This document shows positions 12,992 through 23,327 of a stretch of 64,000 nucleotides of DNA, in pieces. The stretch comes from Thermothielavioides terrestris NRRL 8126 (Eukaryota; Ascomycota; Sordariomycetes; Sordariales; Chaetomiaceae). Made by a program: the position numbers and the translations under genes. The notes under the pieces were generated by a model that was not told the DNA's origin, made no database searches, and saw only the letters and a list, made by a program, of their open reading frames with translations. The stretch is taken from contig NC_016457.1 of assembly GCF_000226115.1 (NCBI RefSeq), forward strand, positions 7,130,001 to 7,194,000. The letters are read 5' to 3'. The number at the start of each line of letters is the position of its first letter. Within the stretch, counting starts at the first letter, position 1.

Positions 12992-13848
12992 CTACCGCTA
13001 AGCCGGCTACTATTCTAGCTCTACGAGATGCTCTATATTAGGATACTCAATTGAGCATAGACTTTGCTATAGTATACGCTAAACGCTATTACGATAGTAA
13101 ACACTGCGACATTGAGTTCAATGTAGGCAACAAGGTTTATTTATGCCTATACTATAGTTACTATCTCCTAGGTAACCTATCCTAGAAGTATTTGCAATAG
13201 TGTACTAGGCCTTTTCCAATTAAGCGCTACGTTAGCCACCTAGCTTACGAATTAGATCTCCTAGCTAATATAGGTATCTACCTAGTCATTTCTATCGCTC
13301 ACCTTCGCTTAGCTCCTTAGGAAGACGATCCTTTCAACTATAATACGCTGCCTTTTAGCCTAATCGTCGACTCTCAATCGGACTACTCCTCTAATAACAA
13401 CGAATCGAGCGATAAATACGAGGTTAATATAATCCTTGACTATAAAGTTATATATAAAGGCCTAAAATACCTAATTAAATAGACTAGCTACGACTAAGAA
13501 AAGAGTATCTAAAAGACTATACTCAAGCTACGTTATATATAGCGTCTAATCAACGAATACTAGGCTCGTAAAGGCGATCATCTAGATCGCCTAGTCTTTC
13601 GAGAAGAGCCTCCTATACCTGATCAAGTACCTCAACCGGCCTGTAAGCGTAGCCGGCCTTGTAAGAACCTTGTTCCTACTAACGATAACAAGATATAAAA
13701 GAAGTTAGTTGATTGCTATCTAGATCAATCTAGCACTACGCTTCTAGCTCTACGTCGTAGTACTTGATTGAAGGGTATTTAACGATACAGAGGATCTAGA
13801 TAGGTAAGGCAATGAGGGCATTGCCGTTTTTTCCTATAGGCCTGGACT
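12992..13848 (+). mobile_element. Element A, right part: integrase C-part and chromodomain-like tail
   Basis: Continuation of element A after the insertion of B. The integrase reading resumes at 12997 and lines up with B's minus-strand integrase. Near 13,425-13,570 a decayed chromodomain-like stretch is readable (E-V-N-I-I-L-D-Y-K-V, then Y-L-I-K, then I-N-E-Y), typical of chromovirus integrase tails that bind histone marks and steer insertion into heterochromatin. The G/T-rich stretch at about 13,816-13,848 precedes the LTR. The same chromodomain region is present in B. Confidence 0.85.
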
Positions 13849-14099
13849 TGATATAGGGTAGGAGGAATAGGGGGGGTTATATGACCTATATGTCTATATA
13901 CGTAGATTAGATAAGGGTGCTCTACGCCCTACGTTGCAGACTTTGCAACGCTAGGCCCATTTAGGCAGGCGGTGTACGCATATGTGTTCTGCCCTATAGG
14001 CATATATTTCTTAGCGTACCACTGCCTAGATCTTCAATCTACTACGATCATTAATCTATATCTTGTTATTCTACGCATCTACAGCACTTCTCCGCATCA
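13849..14099 (+). repeat. 3' LTR of element A
   Basis: 251 bp, TG...CA, starting TGATATAGGGTAGG and ending CTTCTCCGCATCA. It matches the reverse complement of both LTRs of element B. It is followed by TATTT (14100-14104), the presumed target duplication, whose partner would lie left of the window. Confidence 0.88.
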
Positions 14100-14378
14100 T
14101 ATTTATAACTACTAGCTATATTAAGAAGCTTAGAATAAGAGAGTTAACGTAGATTATATACCTTTAAATTAGATATTAGCTAATAGCTTAATAAAGGCGC
14201 TAGAACTAGAGCCCTATAAGAAGTTTATAGCAATACTCAATCTAGCGAATATCTAGGCCCTTATTAAGATCTACGTCTATTAAGTGACGTAGAAGGAAGA
14301 AATATAGAGCTAGAAGAAGGCTCTAGCTAAATAGAAGGTTCGGTTTATAGTATAATATATAGGATTAAGAAAGGTAGG
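14100..14378 (+). mobile_element. Element D, left remnant: Ty1/copia-like RNase H end
   Basis: A short RIP-decayed piece between A's 3' LTR and C's 5' LTR. The plus-strand reading contains A-N-S-L-I-K-A-L followed by E-P-Y-K-K-F, at the place and spacing of the conserved C-terminal RNase H segment of copia polyproteins, with D-to-N, G-to-S and T-to-I changes that RIP transitions would give. It ends at GTAGG (14374-14378), the left copy of C's target duplication, and D resumes at 21645. Family assignment rests on this motif plus the copia-like LTR on the right side. Confidence 0.6.
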
Positions 14379-14712
14379 TGTCACGGCATATATACGAACC
14401 GCTGTTGAGTAGGAGCTAGCATAGCTCTAAGACGGAGTGAGCACCTAGAACCTAGAAGTTTATATCTATAACGTACGATATAACGTATATGCTCGGAGCC
14501 TAGGAACCGTAGCTAAAAGGGTAGGCAGTCGCCTACCGAGGCGGAGGAAGATTCCTTATCCTCTAAGGATTAGCCTCTAATTATAATAGGAGATATATGT
14601 AGATAGTGTCGCCTTAGAAACTGCAACTACTTGCCCTAGTCACTACTATAGTACTGTTGTACTTCTTTGCTTTGAGGTATTTTACTAGTAGTACTTAAAG
14701 ACTCCTATTATA
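14379..14712 (+). repeat. 5' LTR of element C
   Basis: 334 bp, starting TGTCACGGCATA and ending CCTATTATA where the partner ends CCTGTTACA. Hand alignment to 21306-21639 gives about 44 differences, all but one transitions. In about 32 of the 43 transitions this copy carries the T or A. Confidence 0.93.
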
Positions 14713-14899
14713 GATTCTAATGCTTCTTCCTCTACTAGCTAAGATGCTGTCTATTTATAGTACCTCGACTTAGATACCTATATCCTTGTCCTACTTATCG
14801 CTATTAGTCATTGTCAATTCGTCTATAAATCTAGTGCAACTTTATAATTCTGAAATAGGGTCTCTTCCTAGCTTTTGCCATCTATCTCCTTTACTTCCT

Positions 14900-17800
14900 A
14901 GTGTTCTACCGTAGGGAGAGACGCTCTCTATAGGGGACCTACTATAGAGGGTATAAGCCTATATTACTTAGCTTTGGGCTCTAAAGGAGCTTAAGGACTA
15001 GGAGTAAGAATTGCTTTAGTCGTTAGGAATAGGTAAATCGCCTAGTAAACGGAAAAGGAATAGTGTTAGATCAATTAACAATAGTAAAGATAGAGGGTAG
15101 GATCGCTAAACTATTAAGGTTAAGAACATTATACTATTGGAAAAGAACATTACCTTTTAAAAACGTTGGATTTAGCTCTAAGATCTTTATCGAGCCTTTA
15201 AGGGTAACCCTAAATGCTTTAAAATAGAAAAGAATTAGATTCTTTTTACTGTTAATAAGATAGAGTAAACGCTATATACCTATTGGTATAGCTACTACAA
15301 CAACCTGCTAAAAGAAAAATGAGTAGTAGTAGAGTCGATATAGAGGGTCTTTAAAGACTAGACCACTTTGTATATCAAGGACCTTGCTAATAGTTAGTTG
15401 GAAATCGCTAAGGCTATCAACTAGGCAAAGTAATAAGAGAGCTAGAGCCCTTTAAACTTTTACTAATACCTTGATTCCTTAGAGGCCTAGACTAAGCGCT
15501 AAGACAATAAGAAATAGGCTCTTTTATTCTACTCTAAGTTGTTGCTATAGATTTAGTTGTATATTGACTAATATTTCTTTAAAAAACCTAAGACCTATAA
15601 GGCTATAGTTCGGCTAGTAATCTAGATCTAGAATATTAAGTAGCGTAATATTCGCTAGAGACCTCTGAAGGTCGATTAAAGATCTAGGCGGTTCTCCGAT
15701 TATAAATAGCGAGGTCGAGGGCAATCTATATATTAGGATCGTTATAGTTAGCCCTACTTTAATAATGTAGTAGAGAAGGAAAAGTGGAGCTATAACGACA
15801 AAGAGACGAAGGATAGGAGTAACAATTCCTTTACTTATTGGACCTATAGTAAGATAGGTTACTTCTCCTATAACTGCTTTAAAAAGCCTAAAGGTATAGG
15901 CAAGGTTAGAGGTATAAGACGTTGAGGCTATAGAGGTATTTGTTATACCCTAAGAACCGAGTATAAAACGAGCCTTAGTTATTTGTAAGACGATAGCGAA
16001 AAGGAGGGAAAAGCTTATACCTAATAGTAGACCTTAGTACTATTAGCGTACTCTTCCTATATAGGGACTAAGTTATAGAATATTTCTAAGCTATTGCTAC
16101 CCTATATATTAAAAAACCCTAGGAGGTTATAGTAGATTTAGATACTTATACTAAGATTGATATAGTTAGCCTTAAGTTTGTAAAGCAGTATTATCTTCCT
16201 ATAGTGAAGCCCTCTTTGCTATAAACTTGTATAGTAGACGCTTAGGTGTCCTAGTCGTATAGAGTGTTCTCTATACCTCTAGAGCTATTAGACGGAAGAG
16301 GTGTAATATAGAGGCTTAACGTCTCTTATATAGCTATTGAACGCCCTTTGATCAAGGGAGGGTTAGCTATTATTTTAGAGATATCTACAATAGTAGAAGA
16401 ATATATCTTGCTATTTCTAGTAGCTAAAGAATAGTAGTTTATATCTAAGACCATTAAAGTTCGTTTTAAACGTCTAAAGCAGTTTACTAAAACGTTATGC
16501 TAAAAACCCTATATTTATGCTCTATTTATATACCCCGATGTACTGTAAGCTCTGTTCTCTAAGGAGGAGGAGGACGAAGAGACGTAGGTAAAACTGTTCT
16601 AAGGTAAGGACGAAATCCCTAAGGAGCTCTAAGACTTTACTAATATATTGGACTCTACTAAAGCCGATATTCTACCGCTATATTGTAAGACCGATTATAC
16701 TATTGAGCTATTGCTAGGTACGATACTACTAGTAGGGCCTATTTACCTATTAGATTAAAAGGAGTTGGATATCCTTAAGGAAAACTTTTGTAAAAACCTA
16801 GCGAAAGGGCGTATCTAAGAATCTTAGAGCCTAGCTATAAGCTTGGTTTTATTTATACTTAAGAAGGATAGTACTCTCCGACTTTATATCGATTACTAAG
16901 GGCTTAATAAAATTATAAGGAAGAACCGCTATCTATTGCCTTTAATTTTAAAGATCTTAGACTATACAATTAGTACTAAGTACTTTAGTAAGTTGGATAT
17001 TAAAGAGGCCTATTACCGAATCTATATCAAGGAGGGGGATAAATGGAAGATAGCCTTTTATATCTAATATAGCCTATTCGAATATTTGGTTATACTCTTT
17101 AAGTTAACCAATGCTTTAGCAACCTTCTAAAGTTATATCTATTAGGCACTAAGGCGACTTATAGACGATTTCTATATAGCTTTCTTTAATAACGTCCTTA
17201 TCTTTTTAAAAGACTATAATATCTATACTTCCTATATTTGGCAAGTCCTTAAGAAGCTACGAGCTATATAGTTATACTATAAGCTAAACAAATGTTAGTT
17301 TTACTAACGTAAAGTCGAATTCCTTAGATACCTAGTGACTTCTAAGGGAATTACTATAGATCTAACCTAAGTTTAAACTATTTAGAAATAGCTAGAGCCT
17401 ACTACTTACTAGGATATTTAAATCTTCCTTAGGTTCTATAATTTTTATTAGCGGTTTATCTCCTACTATTTAGAATTAGCGTTGCTTCTAACTGCCCTAC
17501 TAAAGGGATTAGAAAAGGGAAGGAAACTAGGATCCCTCTAATTCATTAGTAAGGAATAAACGGCTTTTAAGCAACTTAAGTAAGCTTTTATAGAGGCGTT
17601 AACATTACGCTACTATAACCTATAGAGGAAGGTAACTATTGAGACTAATACCTTCGACTTCGCTATAGGAGCGGTCTTATCTTAAGAAGAAGATAATAGG
17701 ATAAGACAACCTATAGCCTTTTAGTTAGCTAAGTTCTTTAGATTGCCTAAGAATTATAGGACACCTAATAAGGAAATAATAGCGATTATTAAGGCCTTTA

Positions 17801-19800
17801 AGCATTAGCGCTATTATATTAAAGGGAGTAACTTTCTAGTTATTGTCCTCTCTAACTACAATAATCTATAGAGCTTTATAAAACAGATATACTTAAATAG
17901 ACACTAAGCTAGGTGGTATATATACCTTATAGAGTACAATTTTATTATTAAGCACTAGGCGGATAAACGAAACCTAGCTAACAGGCTATTAAGGAGACCC
18001 AACTACGAAGAAGGGTCGGCTTTAGAACGTATAGTATAGTTGCCAACTCTATAGAATAAGATAGTTAGACTCTAGCAAATGTTTGCTAAAGAGAGGCTTC
18101 TATATATTCAATCTATTATATAGATAGGTATAAGATACTAGATGTCTAATAGCGTAGAGAGCCAACTATATATTAGCCCTAAGATAGCTATAAAACGTTA
18201 GACAATCACTACCTAGCTAGTAAAGTAGAGTACTTAAGAGCCCTCTAATATAGACGAACTTAAAGAATTGTTTAATCGAGAGCAAATCGTTCCTAGAAAG
18301 GTCGTAGCTACTTATATACAAAGCGAAGCCTTATATAACTTAGTACCTTCTAAAACAATAAGAGAGTTGATCCTAGAGTTGTAAAACTTAAATCTAGTAA
18401 CGCAAAGAATCAAAGACCACCTATAGACTCTATAGCAAAGAACTAATGTTACCTTTAAATAGAAGTTAGGACTTGATAACGAGCTATTATATTAAGCTAA
18501 GCTTTATATCTCTATTAAGGAGGCTATAAAGCAAAAGCTCCTTAGGCGATACTATAATGATCTCTTAGCGAAATACTTTAGTTATAACTAAACTAAGGAG
18601 TTAGTATAATGGAAGTACTATTAGCTAAGTATCGATAGAGAAGTAAACGAATACTATAATATCTACCTAGTATATTAGTACTAGAAACCATTAAGATATC
18701 GACCTTATAGTAACCTTTAATCGCTATTAATACTAATATAACCTTAGAGTAAGATTGCTATAGATTTTATTATAGGTTTTCCTATAATAGAACAACTAGA
18801 TAGCGAAAAGGATATAATCCTAGTTATAGTCGACCAGTATACGAAGATAAGTCGATTCTTCTTTATCTTAACCTCTATTTATAGCTAAGAGTTAGTAGAA
18901 CTCCTCTATCGAGAGATTGAGCTTAAGTACAAAGTACCTTATAGATACTTTAGTAATCGAGGCTTAGTCTTTACCTTCTAATTCTAGAGCGATCTTTGCT
19001 ATTTAAACTAAGTAAACTATAGACTTTTAATAGCATTTTACTCCTAAACCAATAGCTAAACTAAATAAATAAACTAAACCTTTATCCAATACCTCTAATA
19101 TTTTATCTCTTTAAATCCTATTACTTAGGCAATACTCCTCTCTAAAGCTAAATTCGTTTATAATAATTCCGTTAATACAACTATTGGCGTTACCCCTTTT
19201 CGAGTATTTATAGGTTACAACCCTACGATTTCCCATTATATTGAGGACGATGCTCAATAGAGGAGGGTACTATACTCTAACGTAGTAGAATAGATTAAGA
19301 AGCTTAAGAAATTACGCTAATAGCTAGAGCAACATTGGGCCAACGCTATAGCAAGTTAGAAACAGTACTACAACGAAAAATATAAGCTAATAGAGTTCTA
19401 GAAGGGAGCCCTAGTTAAGTTGTCTATTTAGAATCTAAGACTTAAGACTAGTAAGAAGCTAAAGCCCTAGTTCGTTAGGCTATTCTAAGTATTAGACTAA
19501 GTAGGATCGCTAGCGTATTAGTTGGCCTTATTATATAAATATATAAAGCTATATAATATATTCCTAGTAGCTTTGTTAGAGCCTTAGTATATACGAACTA
19601 TAGCTAAAGAAACCTAGATGCTAATGCTAGACCTAGAGGATAATAAAGAATAAGAGGTCGAAGAAGTATAGGTTAAACAATAAATCGAAGGCGAAATATT
19701 CTTTTAGGTAAAGTAGGTAGATTAGCTATTAGAGTATAACTAGTAGGTCTACAAAGATAATATAGCGAACGTATAGTGGATAATCTACTAGTTTCGATAA
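14900..19800 (+). pseudogene. Broken gag-pol of element C
   Basis: Recognisable pieces in order: a CCHC zinc-knuckle remnant at about 15,832-15,880 in which two Cys and the His codons read Tyr; a retropepsin remnant near 16,128-16,200 (reads D-L-D-T, then I-V-S-L-K-F-V); RT near 16,840-17,350 with L-R-L-Y-I-D-Y, Y-F-S-K-L-D-I-K-E-A-Y and a catalytic loop reading F-N-N-V-L-I-F; RNase H near 17,550-18,000 with F-A-I-G-A-V-L-S; integrase near 18,600-19,500 with A-I-D-F-I-I-G-F-P and V-D-Q-Y-T-K; and a weak chromodomain-like V-K and I-I-Y-Q-F piece near 19,700-19,800. Stops throughout make it dead. Confidence 0.85.
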
Positions 19801-19809
19801 ATATATAAA

Positions 19810-21305
19810 GCTACTACTAAAAGGAAGCGAGGGGAGGACGCTTAAAGTGTATTAAGCAATATATAATATAGCGATATTAGGTCGGCTTAGTCGTAGCTAG
19901 AGACTAATATACGTAAATTAATTTATATAGTTATATATAGATAAAATAGCTAGACCCTCTCCCTAAAACCTTAATTAAACTATAAGAGAACGTTAGGTTA
20001 GCGACTTATAGAGTAGATAGATCTACTCTATTAGGTCTAGGGCATTTTCGTAATCGCCAATTTTATTAGTAAGCAATAGGATCAACTCTTTAGCGAAATT
20101 ATATTTTACCTATATCTAGGTAAGATAGCCTATATTGTTAGGACAAAGGCGGTAAGCCCTTTTCAAGTCCTATACTTCTAGCTTACATTGGTACTAAATC
20201 GCTATTAATATTCTTAGTAATTAGCCTAAGGGATAGATAGGAGTGACCTACTATCAACAAAGATATATTATCTAAGCGCTTAGGCTATAAAAAGAGGAAA
20301 ACGTTGAGTTCTATATATTTGACAACTATAGCCTTAAAGGCTAGTTGCTAGTCGGTTATAAGGCGCTTATTCAACGTAATACTATAGATATAGCGGTAAG
20401 CCTCGTCTATAGCGTAGAATATATTGACTAACTTTTTTGATAAATGTACAATGTTGTAGTAAATGTCGTCTAAAAAGGCGAATTCCTTATTATTCTCCTA
20501 ACTACTAAAGGACTTACAATTAGATAGAACTTGACTTTCCTTAGCCTTATAGAGGAGGTGAGCGATATATAAACCGATTATTAGATTAGTTAAATCGCTA
20601 GATATTATACCTATAGCTTAATAAAGTTAGTAGACGAACTATTGCTAAGTATTAGTCCTAAGCTACCTACCGATATATAAATATCTTTCCTTTTAATATA
20701 TTGGTCGTAGCGACTTAAAGAGGACTTAGTAATAATGTACTTAGGAATAACAGGTATTAACGAGTTATATAGAAGATTTTTATACGTTGTATATAGACAT
20801 TTGAGGTATAGCGACTTCTTATAGGCGGGAAGTATAAGAAACTCTTTAAGATCTATAATAAATTAGTAGAGAAAAGGTAGTAAGTATAAAACGAAGAGAA
20901 ACGACGATATATAGATAGTAATGAACGTAAGAATATAAAGTAAGTAAATAGAGAAGAAGAGAACGTTATAATTAATAAGATAATAATATATAAAGAAAAG
21001 AAAATACAAAGTGCAAAGTGTAGCTATAATAAAGTGAATTTAAAAGCGAGAAGTAGATAGTTTATATACAATAGTAAAATATAAATTATTATAAAAAGGG
21101 TAAAGCGTACTATATATATTGCTCTAGCAACTAGTCTAACTTTATAGGGATACTCTACTAAATCCTAGGCGAAGCTCGTAGTTAGGTAGACAACCTATTA
21201 CTCTTTGTACCGCTAGTCGGTGAGTCTGTATAGGTAGACGGACCTTTTCTAGAGATCGGGCAATGTGGTACGCTGTCGACTACGAAGTCTAAACTTGTCC
21301 TAAAC
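19810..21305 (+). other. Unassigned 1.5-kb tail of element C before its 3' LTR
   Basis: The stretch between the integrase end and the 3' LTR is unusually long and holds no domain that I recognise. No open frame exceeds about 60 codons. It may be a decayed extra ORF, a long 3' untranslated region, or an inserted piece of another repeat. The last 200 bases (from about 21,110) are visibly less AT-rich. No purine tract is obvious directly before the LTR. Confidence 0.5.
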
Positions 21306-21639
21306 TGTTATAGCACGTGTGCAAACCGCTGTCGAGTAGGAGCCGGTATAGCTCCAAGACGGAGTGAGCACCTAGAACCTAGAAGCTTATATCTATAATA
21401 TACGATATGACGTATATGCTCGGAGCCTGGGAACCATAGCTAAAAGGGTGGGCAGTTGCCTACCGAGGCGGAGGAAGATTCCTGATCCTCTAAGGATCAG
21501 CCTTTGATTACAATAGGAGATATACGTAGACAGTGTTGCCTTGGAAACTGCAACTACTTGCCCTAGTCACTGCTGTGGTACTGTTGTACTTCTCTGCCTT
21601 GAGGCATCTCACCAGTAGCACTCGAAGACTCCTGTTACA
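21306..21639 (+). repeat. 3' LTR of element C
   Basis: 334 bp, TGTTATAGCACG to CCTGTTACA, followed by GTAGG (21640-21644). It keeps far more C and G than the 5' LTR, so it decayed less even though both LTRs were identical at insertion. Confidence 0.93.
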
Positions 21640-21644
21640 GTAGG

Positions 21645-21999
21645 CGCGTAAAGCTCGGTAGATCAGGGCAATAGTAGAAGGACCTTAACACTATAGAATT
21701 GCTAGATTAGGAAGGACGTAGCGTTGGGAATAGCTTTATAGATTACTAGATTTGGTAGGCTAGAGCCGGAGGCTCGACCTAGGGGGGTGTGTTAGAACTA
21801 GCCCGGCCCGGGGCACCGGGCCGGCCTACCGAGATTAGGATCCACCGGCTTGATACCCAACTGCCGCCCAAGACTAGGCTCCTGATCAGGAGAACTCTCC
21901 TACAATACAACATCCTGAACACCACGATTGATCCCAGTTGTACGCATTGCTTGCATCGTGATAGCTTCATCTTCCTGAGCCTGCGCAGCGGTTCCAACA
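21645..21999 (+). mobile_element. Element D, right remnant with its 3' LTR (21790-21999)
   Basis: D resumes after element C. A purine run AGGGGGG (21781-21787) ends just before an LTR of 210 bp at 21790-21999 that starts TGTTAGAAC and ends GTTCCAACA, an imperfect inverted repeat typical of copia LTRs. A 9-bp GC hairpin (21803-21811 with 21816-21824) lies near its start. GTCCC (22000-22004) is the presumed target duplication, but the partner is not in the window. This LTR shows little RIP, unlike D's left remnant. Confidence 0.7.
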
Positions 22000-22412
22000 G
22001 TCCCTATGTCGCACTACCTCTTTTTTGACGAAATGTCGTTTCTCGCAGTGGAATTCTCGGAAAGGACTGTATTTGAGTCTTGGTGAGGGAATACAAGAAG
22101 CCATGTCGGTGGCCTATACAGCCCTCCCTTTCACACCGGTGTTAGGTGTATTAAGTTGACGGACATCTTGAAATCCCACCCACCGAAGCCAAATATCCAA
22201 GTCCTCTGGTTTTCTTTCTAACAAAAGAGTGCACATTCTTGGCTGCGAAGGCCCGTGATGAGATTCTAAATAAAAAGAAAGAAAAAAGAAAGAAAGAAGG
22301 AAAAAACAAAGAAAGAAAGAAAGAATCCCAGAACGAAGTTTCAAAAGAGAGACCGCATATGTTCGTCTACCTGAAGAATCCCACAGAGTGAGAAGAAAGG
22401 TCGAGGTGAAGG
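22000..22412. other. Intergenic boundary between repeat block and gene DNA; purine-strand tract
   Basis: Base composition has returned to normal. The one visible structure is a long purine tract of imperfect GAAA units on the plus strand at about 22,266-22,325. I see no gene here. Confidence 0.6.
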
Positions 22413-23327
22413 CTAGAAGATCGGCCTACCAAGGCAGTCCCAATTTCCAATGGAGCCCGACGCGGAGGCCATTACGGCAAGGAGACCGCCTGCGTCGCCA
22501 TTACGGTCAAGCATGGCCTCGGCTTCCATCCTCTGCAGCCGGAGAGCTTCGTGTTGCTTGTTCATGTCGTCGTCGACGAGGAGGTCGTCGTTGGCGAGGT
22601 GGCCGTCCGCACAGCTGTCCTCTCGACAAAGTCCCCAAATTGGCGGTTCGCTTGCCTGGTCCATGCCCAACGCCGAATAGCGTGCACTTGAGTTCAAGGT
22701 AACAGTTGAAGAGGTGGGATCCGAACACAAAGAGACGCAGTCCTCGTCATCGTCTTCTGGTAATTCGGCAAATTCAAAGGTGAGATCCCCATCAAACGGA
22801 TAGCGCAGTGGCGGTTGGACAAGCCAATCTGGTCTGTTGCAGAACCTTGGTTCGAGCGGGCATGCCTGGGAGGGATAATTGCCGGGAGGTTGTAGGTGCT
22901 GCGAGGCGACCAAGATTCTGTGAGCCCAGTCGAGCCCGCCGCTGAAGCTCACGTCACTCGCGGTGTCGTCGACGTCGAGAAGATGACGAGTCGTGAACTT
23001 GGGGTACGAACTGCCAGGGAAAGTCCAGTCGAGCTTGATGAAGCAGTCTCCGGCTCTTGCACTGCCCCGGATTGCGTCTACATTGCGGCTGCTTAGGAAG
23101 GCCACTAGACGGGCAGAAATGACGTGGGAAGCACCGTGATCGTGGCTTAGGGCTTCCACAGCGTATCCCTGGGGCCGGGCCAAGACACCGTCCTGGCCGT
23201 ACACTGACAGCTCTTGGATGCAGATTGTCGACTGGGACGGGTCAGCAAAATGGCTATTTGAGTGGCCAGCGGAGCCTACAGATTCGGCACCCAACGCGTC
23301 CTCGCGATGGTTCGTGCTTGACAACAT
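22413..23327 (-). CDS. Hypothetical protein next to the heterochromatin edge
   Basis: Open frame of 304 codons from the first in-frame ATG at 23327; the frame stays open for 21 more codons upstream without an ATG, so a 5' exon is possible. Not recognised. The protein has no signal peptide or membrane segment. The middle part contains S-A-R-L-V-A-F-L-S-S-R-N and a short C/W/P-rich stretch. There is an acidic cluster (E-L-P-E-D-D-D-E-D) followed by a Ser/Thr-rich stretch, and a second acidic cluster (L-L-V-D-D-D) before a Met/Glu-rich, probably helical, tail. It is the first gene beyond the RIP block, about 400 bases from element D. Overlapping frames on the other strand are shorter. It may be a lineage-specific gene or a non-coding frame in GC-rich DNA. 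Confidence 0.45.
   Translation of the reverse strand: MLSSTNHREDALGAESVGSAGHSNSHFADPSQSTICIQELSVYGQDGVLARPQGYAVEALSHDHGASHVISARLVAFLSSRNVDAIRGSARAGDCFIKLDWTFPGSSYPKFTTRHLLDVDDTASDVSFSGGLDWAHRILVASQHLQPPGNYPSQACPLEPRFCNRPDWLVQPPLRYPFDGDLTFEFAELPEDDDEDCVSLCSDPTSSTVTLNSSARYSALGMDQASEPPIWGLCREDSCADGHLANDDLLVDDDMNKQHEALRLQRMEAEAMLDRNGDAGGLLAVMASASGSIGNWDCLGRPIF

Larger units (their letters stand above)
14379..21639 (+). mobile_element. Element C: complete RIP-dead Ty3/Gypsy retrotransposon
   Basis: A 7261-bp plus-strand element with 334-bp LTRs (14379-14712 and 21306-21639) and a perfect 5-bp target duplication GTAGG (14374-14378 and 21640-21644). Domain order is gag with a zinc-knuckle remnant, protease, RT, RNase H, integrase, chromodomain-like tail: the Gypsy order. 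It is a different family from A and B, with different LTR sequence and length and a different RT text. It is inserted into element D. All frames are closed by stops. Confidence 0.92.
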
